Source of the DNA: JBOGWA01 sp050693155
GTDB taxonomy: Bacteria; Actinomycetota; UBA4738; CALAEC01
DNA: 14,792 bases
Direction: 5' to 3'
Assembly (NCBI GenBank): GCA_050693155.1
Contig: JBOGWA010000004.1
Location: forward strand, 1 to 14,792
The notes beneath the pieces were generated by a model. The model made no database searches and was not told the origin of the DNA. It saw nothing but the letters and a program-made list of their open reading frames with translations. Each line of letters opens with the position of its first letter. The first letter of the stretch is position 1. A program made the position numbers and the translations under genes. Of the stretch, positions 1 to 6,866 are shown piece after piece.

Positions 1-467
1 CCGGTGGGCAGCGGGTCGAGGATGCGGCTGAACGCGCTGAAGAGCGCGCGCTCGTTCGCTCGATCATCCCCTGAGAATTCGGGCGCGGGCGACCCATGCG
101 AGTGAACGAGCACCGGTGTCCCGTCGAGGTCGACGGCGCGTTGCAGGACATTGGAATTGAACTGCGCGCTCCAGGAGAGGACCGACCCATGCGCATTGCG
201 CTCGATGGCTGAGCTCATGATCGGATGCCATTCGCGGGCGAGCAGTACGTCACGACCGTCGAGCCGGCTTAGCGAGCAGATGAGGAAGCCCGCCTCCTCA
301 CCCCGGCGAGAATCTTCGACGTGTGACCGAACTTCACCGAAAAGCCCAGCGACGATCCGCAGGTCGACGGATCGCTTCTGTGCTGGCGAATGGGGCTTGC
401 AGCGCTTCTGAGTTGGACGTCGTAGAGCTTCAGCGACGGGCTGCGCAATGCGGTGGAGCCAAGACAT
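1..467 (-). CDS. JAMM/JAB-domain isopeptidase of a ubiquitin-like system, 3' end outside the window
   Basis: The reading frame opens with ATG at 467-465 and stays open to the window edge, giving at least 155 residues; it is partial. A JAMM zinc-protease signature is complete: an upstream Glu (E57 in GEEAGFLICS) and then HSHGSPAPEFSGDD (residues 122-135), which fits H-x-H-x7-S-x2-D exactly. JAMM proteases hydrolyse isopeptide or peptide bonds after the C-terminal glycine of ubiquitin-like proteins. The start codon overlaps the stop of the upstream E2-like gene by one base (TGATG), so translation is probably coupled. In related bacterial operons the JAMM domain is often fused to, or followed by, a ThiF/E1 adenylating domain; that part would lie left of base 1 and is not visible. 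Expected roles, by family knowledge, are maturation of the Ubl precursor at 836-1108 and removal of Ubl from targets. The JAMM assignment is firm; substrate and fusion are inferred. Confidence 0.85.
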   Translation of the reverse strand, partial: MSWLHRIAQPVAEALRRPTQKRCKPHSPAQKRSVDLRIVAGLFGEVRSHVEDSRRGEEAGFLICSLSRLDGRDVLLAREWHPIMSSAIERNAHGSVLSWSAQFNSNVLQRAVDLDGTPVLVHSHGSPAPEFSGDDRANERALFSAFSRILDPLPT

Positions 468-835
468 CACGAGCGCTCTGTCGTGAACCTTGCCAGCCAG
501 AGCTGCACGGCAAGCACGGGATCGTCGCCGGACCACGCGAAATTGAAGCTGAACCCTCGCCAGCTCTGGCCAAGCAGGTACACGACGTGGTGGCTGCGCG
601 GAGGCTCACGATTTTCGCCGACCACGCTCTCGTCAATGACGAACTGCGGCCGAGTCGTCGGCCAGTCCTGCCAGACCGTGAGCGCCCGGGTCGGGGACGG
701 GGTCCATGGCTCGGGCAATTCGATGGACGGCAGGAGGATGTGGGCGGGCTGGCCATCTGCCGGCGTCACGTCAGTCGCCTCTCCGAAAGCGGCCGCAAGG
801 CGACTCGTCAGGAGTTCGCGGTCGCCTTCGGTCAT
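467..835 (-). CDS. UBC/E2-like protein without cysteine (prokaryotic E2 family, probably family E)
   Basis: 122 residues, second gene of the Ubl operon. Its ATG (835-833) follows the TAG of the Ubl gene with no gap, and its TGA overlaps the ATG of the JAMM gene. The pattern resembles prokaryotic E2-fold proteins: an N-terminal helical stretch, a hydrophobic strand with a proline-rich turn (ILLPSIELPEPW, residues 33-44), a PQFVIDES strand (63-70), then PRSHHVVYLLGQSWRGFSF (79-97) with paired His82-His83, and a C-terminal helix (DPVLAVQLWLARF, 105-117). The protein has no cysteine at all, so a conventional E2 thioester is impossible. Some prokaryotic E2-like families are described as lacking the cysteine; Ser81, Ser91 or Ser96 are candidate acyl acceptors if it is catalytic, otherwise it may be a scaffold. 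The assignment rests on operon position plus overall pattern, not on a decisive motif. Confidence 0.65.
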   Translation of the reverse strand: MTEGDRELLTSRLAAAFGEATDVTPADGQPAHILLPSIELPEPWTPSPTRALTVWQDWPTTRPQFVIDESVVGENREPPRSHHVVYLLGQSWRGFSFNFAWSGDDPVLAVQLWLARFTTERS

Positions 836-1108
836 CTAGCTGACTCCGCCCCGCACCAGCGCTTCGTAGCGGTCGCCCTCCTTGACGTTGTGGGTCTCGT
901 GGTCGGCGAGCTGCTTCTTCTTCCCCGACTTCTGGATCACCCACAGCGCGCTCTCTGTGGGCACCCCAAGTTCGGACTTCAGATGGGAGACCTTCGTGGG
1001 GCCGCCCGGGATGGCCTTTTCGTCGGTCTGCGTGTTCCCCTCCGCGTCGGTGAGAGTCAACGTGACAGTCACGAGCGAGGGGCCGGGCTTGCCGGCCGCT
1101 CCTTCCAT
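836..1108 (-). CDS. ubiquitin-like modifier precursor ending Gly-Gly-Val-Ser
   Basis: 90 residues, first gene of the operon, with a near-perfect Shine-Dalgarno (AAAGGAGG at 1117-1124) eight bases before the ATG. The sequence fits a single beta-grasp (ubiquitin-fold) domain: a first strand pair VTVTLTLTDAEGN, a helix around KVSHLKSELGVP, then SALWVIQKSGKKKQL and a last strand KEGDRYEALVRGG. The LWVIQ...GDRYEALV portion resembles the bacterial multiubiquitin/ThiS-like Ubl families. The C-terminus reads LVRGGVS, very like the LRLRGG tail of ubiquitin followed by two extra residues. A diglycine needing removal of a short tail is typical of Ubl precursors, and a JAMM protease is encoded two genes downstream. 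Conjugation to protein targets through an E1 and the E2-like protein is inferred from family and context. There are no cysteines and no signal peptide, so a cytosolic role is expected. Confidence 0.8.
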   Translation of the reverse strand: MEGAAGKPGPSLVTVTLTLTDAEGNTQTDEKAIPGGPTKVSHLKSELGVPTESALWVIQKSGKKKQLADHETHNVKEGDRYEALVRGGVS

Positions 1109-1116
1109 TCTCGGCG

Positions 1117-1124
1117 CCTCCTTT
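1117..1124 (-). promoter_or_regulatory. strong ribosome binding site of the Ubl gene
   Basis: The minus strand reads AAAGGAGG eight bases before the ATG at 1108, almost full complementarity to the 16S rRNA tail. It fixes the Ubl start and predicts strong translation of the modifier relative to the two downstream genes, which have coupled starts and no such site. Confidence 0.8.
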
Positions 1125-1331
1125 CAAGGCTAAGTCCTTCCCTTAACTCTCACCCTCATTCTACACTTTCTCCTTAAATTTGCGGCCCGAAGGGCTGCGA
1201 CTCCTAAGATTGCTGGCATCGAGAGTCAGGTGGCGGAGTTATTGAGGGTCCTTGAAGGTTTGAACCAAACCGACCTCCGCTTTCGAGATATGCCCCCGGG
1301 ACCAACCTATGCTTATGCAGGAAGACCAAAC
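1125..1331. promoter_or_regulatory. divergent control region between the Ubl operon and the XRE-ImmA regulator
   Basis: About 200 bases separate the two divergent genes. The stretch 1131-1185 is much more AT-rich than the surroundings. A plausible minus-strand -10 element TAGAAT lies at 1158-1163, about 50 bases before the Ubl ATG, without a convincing -35. On the plus side, TATGCT at 1308-1313 is a weak -10 candidate for the regulator. XRE-type regulators commonly bind their own divergent promoter region, so an operator is expected here, but I see no clean palindrome. If translation of the regulator starts at the GTG at 1230 instead of the ATG at 1332, the right half is coding. Confidence 0.4.
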
Positions 1332-2435
1332 ATGCAGGACAACCGCAAGGATCTGGCAGATACGCGTCGGCTCTTCGACGGAGATCGATTGCGGCTTGCC
1401 CGGGAACTCAGGGGGTACACACAGGCATACGTTGGACGCCAAGCGGGTATCAGTGGAGCCGCAGTCAGCCAGTTCGAGCAGGGTCACGCCAGGCCGACCA
1501 CGGATACGCTTCCGCATCTAGCCCGGGCCTTGGGTTTCCCTATTCGCTTCTTCGCGAAAGACCTAGTAGAGACTGAGGGAGGATCACCAGCGTTCTTTCG
1601 GAGTCTGCGTGCCACATCTGCGACAGCTCGTCGCCAGGCGAGGGCCTTCGCGGAGCTTGTACGACAGTTCACACTGGCGCTTGAAAAACGCGTTGACCTT
1701 CCTGACCACGAGATACCTGAATTAACGATCCGCACAGCGGAAGATCGTCAGCGAGTCGAAGCTACCGCCGGCAAGGTGCGAGAGCAGTGGAACATTAGGG
1801 AGTTCGACCCCGTCGAGAACATGGTGGCCTCACTCGAACGACATGGTGCGATCACCGTTCGAGTCACATTCGACATCGAGGGAATGGACGCGTTCTCCGT
1901 CCCCTATCGCGACCGACCGGTGGTGATCCTCGTGGCCGACAAGTCCAAGAAAGACAGATCCAGATTCGATGCTGCGCATGAGCTGGGGCACCTCGTTATG
2001 CACCGATCAGCGGACGCCACTACGAAGCAGATGGAGAAACAAGCGCACCAGTTTGCGGCCGCATTCTTGATGCCAGCGGAGGCGATCTACGATGAACTCC
2101 CGTCCATCGCCGATTGGGAGCTCCTTCTTGTGCTCAAGAAGAAATGGGCGACATCGATGGGCTCATTGCTTTATCGGGCGAGAACTCTGGGCAAGATGAA
2201 AGAGGAGGTCTACGTGCGGGCCACGAGGGCTATGTCTTCTCGTGGCTGGAGAGTGCATGAGCCCGGTGACCTCGGTGCTCCCGAGTCTCCGGCCGTTCTT
2301 CGAAGAGCATTCGATCTTGTTCGAGAGGAGGGTCTAAGCACAGAGGACCTCGCTCTTGAAGCGGGGCTACCCGAAGATCAGGTTCGTCGGATCCTGGATG
2401 CAGCAGCTCCAACTCGCCAATCAGTGAGGATCTAA
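1332..2435 (+). CDS. XRE-family HTH regulator fused to an ImmA/IrrE-type zinc metallopeptidase
   Basis: 367 residues from the ATG at 1332, chosen because GGAAG sits eight bases upstream and the HTH begins soon after; an in-frame GTG at 1230 would add 34 residues that lack domain features. Residues about 19-74 form a Cro/C1-type helix-turn-helix (DRLRLARELRGYTQAYV...ISGAAVSQFEQG). A middle linker leads to an ImmA/IrrE (M78-like, DUF955) domain with the zinc motif AAHELGHLVMH (H216, E217, H220) and the family's EKQAHQFAAAFLMP segment. Here Gln replaces the Glu that usually precedes the Ala in that segment. The C-terminal 60 residues look like another small helical domain (LSTEDLALEAGLPEDQVRRIL). 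Family members sense phage infection, DNA damage or conjugative-element state by cleaving a repressor. Divergent placement suggests control of the Ubl operon. GC is visibly lower (about 58% in lines counted by eye) than in the backbone genes, consistent with transfer. Confidence 0.88.
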   Translation: MQDNRKDLADTRRLFDGDRLRLARELRGYTQAYVGRQAGISGAAVSQFEQGHARPTTDTLPHLARALGFPIRFFAKDLVETEGGSPAFFRSLRATSATARRQARAFAELVRQFTLALEKRVDLPDHEIPELTIRTAEDRQRVEATAGKVREQWNIREFDPVENMVASLERHGAITVRVTFDIEGMDAFSVPYRDRPVVILVADKSKKDRSRFDAAHELGHLVMHRSADATTKQMEKQAHQFAAAFLMPAEAIYDELPSIADWELLLVLKKKWATSMGSLLYRARTLGKMKEEVYVRATRAMSSRGWRVHEPGDLGAPESPAVLRRAFDLVREEGLSTEDLALEAGLPEDQVRRILDAAAPTRQSVRI

Positions 2436-2811
2436 AGGGCCCGAAAGACTGCTTGAGGCGTGGTACGCGGAGGCCATCCCGCTGGACCTCTTCAAGGCGG
2501 AACAGAATCGCATCGGTTCACAGATTTCTCACGTGGAGGTGGAGCTCGAGCAGGAGCAGGTGCGCGTCGAGGAGATGCGCGAAGTCATCAAGGTTGCCCT
2601 CGAGCTTCTGGGCAATCCCTATCTCTCGTACACGAAAGCAAGCCCCGAGCACCGCAAGCTTTGGAACGCCGCGGTCTTCAAGAAGATTCAGACTAAGGAT
2701 GGCCGGGTGTCGAAAGTGGTCTGTGAGGAGCCGTTCAAGACTCTCCTGTCGCGTTCAAACATCGCGGGTATCGCGCCCCCAACGGGATTCGAACCCGTGC
2801 CTCCGCCTTGA
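2428..2811 (+). pseudogene. C-terminal remnant of a large serine recombinase
   Basis: In one frame, directly after the end of the regulator gene, the sequence reads GPERLLEAWYAEAIPLDLFK and continues through AEQNRIGSQI, a coiled-coil (VEVELEQEQVRVEEMREVIK) and SPEHRKLWNAAVFKKI. This is the typical C-terminal region that follows the zinc ribbon in large serine site-specific recombinases. The frame has a stop at 2425-2427 just upstream and no suitable start before a GTG at 2533. The catalytic serine domain, recombinase domain and zinc ribbon are absent, so about 125 residues of a protein usually 450-600 long remain. The last residues (IAPPTGFEPVPPP) are encoded by the antisense of the tRNA-Glu 3' half, a common picture for integrases at tRNA attachment sites. 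It is presumably non-functional and marks the edge of an integrated element. Confidence 0.75.
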
Positions 2812-2846
2812 AAGGGCGAGATCCTAGGCCGCTAGACGATGGGGGC
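2774..2846 (-). tRNA. tRNA-Glu (UUC)
   Basis: The minus strand folds as a 73-nt cloverleaf. The acceptor is GCCCCCA paired with TGGGGGC, discriminator G. The anticodon loop is CTTTCAA with anticodon UUC, and the T arm is ACGGG-TTCGAAT-CCCGT. CCA is not encoded. Its 3' end (2774) faces the accessory island and overlaps the recombinase remnant, so the 3' half is the likely integration target of that element. Confidence 0.95.
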
Positions 2847-2861
2847 CGAGGGACCGGCCCA

Positions 2862-2867
2862 AGTATA
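2862..2867 (-). promoter_or_regulatory. probable -10 element of tRNA-Glu
   Basis: The minus strand reads TATACT 15 bases before the tRNA 5' end, in the short gap after the cyclase stop codon. No good -35 is seen at 17 bases, so the call rests on the hexamer and its position. Confidence 0.4.
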
Positions 2868-2886
2868 GAGAGCGTAGCCTCGGGCC

Positions 2887-5800
2887 TTAGACCTTCCTGA
2901 GCAGCTCCTCAGCCATCTCGACGTGCTTCGGCATACCGAGTTCGTCGAAGACCTTCGTGGCCTCGGCGAGGAGACTTCGCGCCTTCTCTCGATCTCCCGG
3001 CCCGTCTCGCTGGTTGAGCATGTCGGCGTAGAAGCGGCGGGCATCGCCCCGCTCGATCCGGTGGGGAACCTCGTCTGCCTGGCGGAGCGCCGTCTCGAAG
3101 TGTTCCTCGGCTTCGTCCCACCGGCCCGCTGCCGCGGCGGCCATGCCGGCGATGGTCTGCCCGAGGCGGAGGTTGAACGCAAAGAGCCCGCCGCTCCGCT
3201 CGAGGGTCTCGACGATGACCGGATAGAACGCGCCCGCTCGTTCCCGCTCTCCAAGCACGACGAGGGCCTCCACGGCGTTCACGAGGTAGTGCCAGGCGCC
3301 GCTCGTGGCCGGGCTCCCGGTCTCCGGGAACTCCGAGGCCTTTTCCTCCACGAGGCGGAGCGCCTCCTCCCGTTTGCCCATGTAGGCCGCGTACAGAATC
3401 TCCGGGCCCCGGTGCCAGCCGTCGTAGGCCGGGAACGTATCGATGGCGACCGCGCGCTCGATGTGCTCCGGCACGCGCTCCCAGTTCCCTCGGAAAAACT
3501 CGAGCAGCCCGAACCAGACGTGCGACTCCGCGATCCACGGCATGTCGGCCGCGCGACAGAGCTCGATGTCACGCTGGAGGAATCGCTCGAACGCCTCGAG
3601 GCTGCCGGTCGCGAGAATCTCCCGGAACGCTCGCGACCTGAGAAGGATGAGCTGGCCGGCGAAGTCACCGAGCCGGCTGACGATCGCATCACACTCTTCC
3701 TCGACCTCGTCGGCCTCTCGCCACCTGCCGGCCGTGGTGAGCGCGAGCCCCACAAACGAGAGCAGCTGGCCGAGGTTCCAGAGGCTTCCACTCGCCCGGA
3801 GGAGGTCGGCCGCCTGGAGCCCAGTCTCGATCGTGGCGTTCGTCTCCGCGTAGGACCAGTGATGGATCGCCTTGGACGTGAGCGACTGACCGAGCGCTTC
3901 CTTGTCCCCGAGCCGTTCCGCGAGCTCGATCGCCTCGGCAAACATCTCGTCAGCGGCCTCCCAGTACCCCCCCGCGCCAAACATGAAGCCGGCCGCAGAC
4001 GTGAGCCGCGCCCGGTTTGGGCTGTCGATCCCCTCCAGGGCCGCAAGGCCGCGGCCGGCCACCTCGAACGCTTCCTTCCAACGCGCGGCCCACCCGAGCT
4101 GAAACACCACGTCTCCGCACAGCCGCCCGACGATCTCCTTCTCTCCGGCCCGCTCGTAGGCGGTGAGCGCCTGATCCCATGCCCCGAGGGCGTCGTCCCA
4201 GCGACCGAGGCTGCGGTACGCGAAACCGAGCTGGTGGAAGATGTCGGCGCGGTTCCGCTCGTCCTTCGTATCGAGGGAAAGGGCGTTCTCGAGGTACCGA
4301 AGGGCCTCCTCAAAGGCCGAGGCCTCGAGCGCCCGGTGCGATGCAAGGCACAGGTACCTGCACGTCCGGTCGGGATCGGCGGCGGCGCCCGCCTGGTAGA
4401 GATGATGGGCGAGATCGGCCGCTTTCTCTTCGAGCTCGTCGGTGTGCAGCCGCTCGAGGGTGTCCGCGATCTTCAGGTGCAGCTGCTGCCTTCTCGGGAG
4501 CGAGAGCCCCTCGACCAGGGTCTGCCGGATGAGCTCGTGGGCGAACCGGAAGTGCGGCTCTCGGTTCTCCGAAAGCGAGACGATCAGCCGGGCCTGCTCA
4601 GCCTCCTCGAGGACGTCGAGCAGGAAGTCCTCGTCGACGACCTCCAGCTCTTTGACGACCTGGAACCCGAACGTCGGTCCGACGACACCGGCGGCGGCAA
4701 GCGCTCTCCTTCCCTGGTCGCCCAGCCGTTCGAGTCGCCGTCCGATGACGAGGCGGATGCTCTCCGGGACGGCAAGGTCCTCGGGATCGAGATCGGCCCT
4801 GAAGTGGCCCTCCTCGTCGAGGAGGTGGCCTTCCTCGACGAGGTGGCGGAAGACCTCTTCGACGAAGAACGGGTTGCCTTCGGTCTCCTCGTAGATCACC
4901 CGAACGAGGGACGGCGGAGGGTCCTCGCCGCCGAGGGCGCGGAGCATCGCAGAGACGCCGTCCTCGGAGAGGCGCTTCAGCGTGATCCGATGCGCGAGGC
5001 GCTCGCGGACGATGTCTTCCAGGGCGCCCGCGAGGGGGCGGGAGACGTCGAGCTCGGTGTCGCGGTAGCCGCCGAGGATGACGACCCCCGTATTGGCAAG
5101 GCGGGTCGCGAGGTGGCGGGCGAGCAGCACCGTCGGCTCGTCCGCCCAGTGCAGGTCGTCGATGATGAGCAGCAACGTGCGTCGCCGTCCTGCCCGCTCC
5201 ATGAAGTCGGCGACGCAGTTGAAGAGCAAGCGCCGCTCCTGCTCGGCCGGGAGCTCGAGTGGGGGTGGGATGTCTGGAAACATCCGACGGAACTCGGGAA
5301 CGATCCGCGCCACCTCGCCCGCGGCGTCCCCGAGCGCCTCGCGGACCACGTCGGGAGCGACGAGCTTCGCGGCCGACTCCATGATCTCGACGACCGGCAA
5401 GTACGGAGGTGCTCCTTCCCCCTCGGTGCAGTGGCCGCGCAGCGGGATCATCCCACGCGATCCCGCCTCCGCCGCGACCTCGTCCATGAGGCGGGTCTTC
5501 CCGACGCCCAGCTCTCCGCCGATGAGCACGAGCGATCCGCGCCCCTGTTCGGCCTCGTCGAGGAGGCCCCGTAGTTGGTCGCGCTCGGTCTGGCGGCCGA
5601 CGAATGGCGTGCGATCGAGGAGCCTGAGGCGCGGAGCTTCCTCCTTCCACTCGATTCGGTAGAGGCGCCAGGGTTCTGGGAACCCGCGCAGCTCCGCAGT
5701 CCCCTTGTCGGTGAACGTCACGTCGGGAACGGTGCCGGCGAGGGACTTCACGACGTCCGAGACGAGGATCTCCCCGCCGGTCGCCTCGCCCATGATGCGC

Positions 5801-6180
5801 GCCGCTGCGTTCACGGCCTCGCCGTAGAGGTCGCCGTTTTCCTGGACGACCTCGCCGGTGTTCAGGCCGATCCGAACCTTGACGGCCCGGTCTGGCTGCT
5901 CCTGGTGCTGCCTTGCAAAGGCCCGCTGGATGTCCACGGCGCATGAGACCGCCCGCCGAGACGAGCCGAACACGACCATGAACCCATCGCCGAGCGCCTT
6001 CACCTCGGTGCCGCGGTGCTTCTCGATCTGTTCGCGGAAGAGCTCTTCGTGGGCTCGCAGGATGTCGTGGGCAGCCGAGTCTCCGCGCTTCGTCCTGAGC
6101 TCGGTCGAGCCCTCGACGTCGGAGAAGAGGATGGTGACGGTTCCTTCGGGAATCTCTGCCACGGGCCGCTCCCCTCGCAT
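2887..6180 (-). CDS. class III adenylate cyclase with STAND-type AAA ATPase and TPR repeats
   Basis: 1097 residues. Residues about 12-175 are a class III nucleotidyl cyclase domain with every catalytic residue: metal-binding Asp21 (FSDVEGST) and Asp65 (KALGDGF), adenine-selecting Lys61 and Asp117 (GDLYG), and transition-state Asn124 and Arg128 (VNAAAR). It should make cAMP from ATP. From about residue 190 comes an AAA/STAND ATPase with Walker A GELGVGKT (222-229) and Walker B LLLIIDDLHWAD (336-347). The C-terminal half, about 600-1097, is alpha-helical with TPR-like repeats (for example LGRWDDALGAWDQALTAYER), probably a ligand or partner sensor. No transmembrane segment is apparent, so it is likely cytosolic. 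The ATG at 6180 is preceded by GAGG four bases upstream. The architecture is well known in actinobacteria, but the input signal is unknown. It is transcribed towards tRNA-Glu and diverges from the lipoprotein gene with 54 bases between starts. Confidence 0.93.
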   Translation of the reverse strand: MRGERPVAEIPEGTVTILFSDVEGSTELRTKRGDSAAHDILRAHEELFREQIEKHRGTEVKALGDGFMVVFGSSRRAVSCAVDIQRAFARQHQEQPDRAVKVRIGLNTGEVVQENGDLYGEAVNAAARIMGEATGGEILVSDVVKSLAGTVPDVTFTDKGTAELRGFPEPWRLYRIEWKEEAPRLRLLDRTPFVGRQTERDQLRGLLDEAEQGRGSLVLIGGELGVGKTRLMDEVAAEAGSRGMIPLRGHCTEGEGAPPYLPVVEIMESAAKLVAPDVVREALGDAAGEVARIVPEFRRMFPDIPPPLELPAEQERRLLFNCVADFMERAGRRRTLLLIIDDLHWADEPTVLLARHLATRLANTGVVILGGYRDTELDVSRPLAGALEDIVRERLAHRITLKRLSEDGVSAMLRALGGEDPPPSLVRVIYEETEGNPFFVEEVFRHLVEEGHLLDEEGHFRADLDPEDLAVPESIRLVIGRRLERLGDQGRRALAAAGVVGPTFGFQVVKELEVVDEDFLLDVLEEAEQARLIVSLSENREPHFRFAHELIRQTLVEGLSLPRRQQLHLKIADTLERLHTDELEEKAADLAHHLYQAGAAADPDRTCRYLCLASHRALEASAFEEALRYLENALSLDTKDERNRADIFHQLGFAYRSLGRWDDALGAWDQALTAYERAGEKEIVGRLCGDVVFQLGWAARWKEAFEVAGRGLAALEGIDSPNRARLTSAAGFMFGAGGYWEAADEMFAEAIELAERLGDKEALGQSLTSKAIHHWSYAETNATIETGLQAADLLRASGSLWNLGQLLSFVGLALTTAGRWREADEVEEECDAIVSRLGDFAGQLILLRSRAFREILATGSLEAFERFLQRDIELCRAADMPWIAESHVWFGLLEFFRGNWERVPEHIERAVAIDTFPAYDGWHRGPEILYAAYMGKREEALRLVEEKASEFPETGSPATSGAWHYLVNAVEALVVLGERERAGAFYPVIVETLERSGGLFAFNLRLGQTIAGMAAAAAGRWDEAEEHFETALRQADEVPHRIERGDARRFYADMLNQRDGPGDREKARSLLAEATKVFDELGMPKHVEMAEELLRKV

Positions 6181-6234
6181 TATCCTCGAAACTTCGCTAA
6201 GCGCCGGGGGCGTCTGAAGCGTGGGAAGAGAGGA

Positions 6235-6783
6235 ATGAGGATAACGAAGCTGCTCTTTGCCGGGCTGTTCACGTTGACCGCCTGTGGGGGAGCTTCCCCC
6301 GTGCAGCCGGCCGACGATCCGCCCGACCCGGCGGTCGAACGCACCGCGGCGATCTACGCCACCGTCATCCGGCAGGTCACGACGACCTCAGACAGCACGT
6401 TCGGCAAGCACCCCAACTTCCCGGTGATCTACGTCGTCGACCGGATCGACCCGCGCTCCGGTGATCCGGAAGACCTCAAGAAGAAGGGTGAGCCGATTTC
6501 TGAGGACGTGAAGGAGGCGATCCTCGAGGAGCTCGCGGACCTCCCCGTCGAGTTCATCTCCGATGAGGACGAGGTCGTCACCCCCGTGGAGGAGGGCGGC
6601 GGCGTCGAGGAGAACGGGGTGGTCGTGACCGTCGGCGAGATCACCGGCGACGAGAACCGCGTCGAGGTGGGAACGAGCCTCTACGCCGGACCACTCGCCG
6701 GGACCTGGCTCACCTACGAGGTCCAGGGAGCAGGCACGGACTGGGAAGTCACGGGCACAATCGGCCCCATCGCAATCTCCTAG
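6235..6783 (+). CDS. putative lipoprotein of unknown function
   Basis: 182 residues from the ATG at 6235, which has an AGAGGA ribosome site immediately upstream; a longer in-frame extension to 6016 overlaps the cyclase gene and is not credible. The N-terminus is a lipoprotein signal: Lys5, a hydrophobic run LLFAGLFTL, and the lipobox LTAC with Cys17, followed by a Pro/Asp-rich linker. The mature part has a segment FPVIYVVDRIDP and a very acidic middle (SEDVKEAILEELADLP...DEDEVVTPVEEGG), ending in beta-rich sequence (LAGTWLTYEVQGAGTDWEVT). I do not recognise a named family. It is likely anchored on the outer face of the cytoplasmic membrane. It could be co-transcribed with the following secreted protein, though the gap of about 80 bases leaves that open. 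Confidence 0.82.
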   Translation: MRITKLLFAGLFTLTACGGASPVQPADDPPDPAVERTAAIYATVIRQVTTTSDSTFGKHPNFPVIYVVDRIDPRSGDPEDLKKKGEPISEDVKEAILEELADLPVEFISDEDEVVTPVEEGGGVEENGVVVTVGEITGDENRVEVGTSLYAGPLAGTWLTYEVQGAGTDWEVTGTIGPIAIS

Positions 6784-6866
6784 CCGGACTCCAGCCTTCC
6801 GGATTTCAACCAGAGAATCCGACGTTGACAACCCCGGCGCGTGGGTGGAGATTGCATGTGGAACCC

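Noticed and set aside
1071..1081. GTGACAGTCAC palindrome inside the Ubl gene as a further Crp site
   Set aside because: The half-sites are three bases apart instead of six, and the site lies inside coding sequence; probably chance.
323..1177. A 284-codon open frame on the plus strand
   Set aside because: It is antisense to the Ubl, E2-like and JAMM genes, which have coupled junctions, a strong ribosome site and a perfect JAMM motif.
2923..5574. An 883-codon open frame on the plus strand
   Set aside because: It lies wholly antisense to the cyclase-ATPase-TPR gene, whose domains and catalytic motifs are unmistakable. The frame is a by-product of GC-rich codon bias and shows no recognisable domain.
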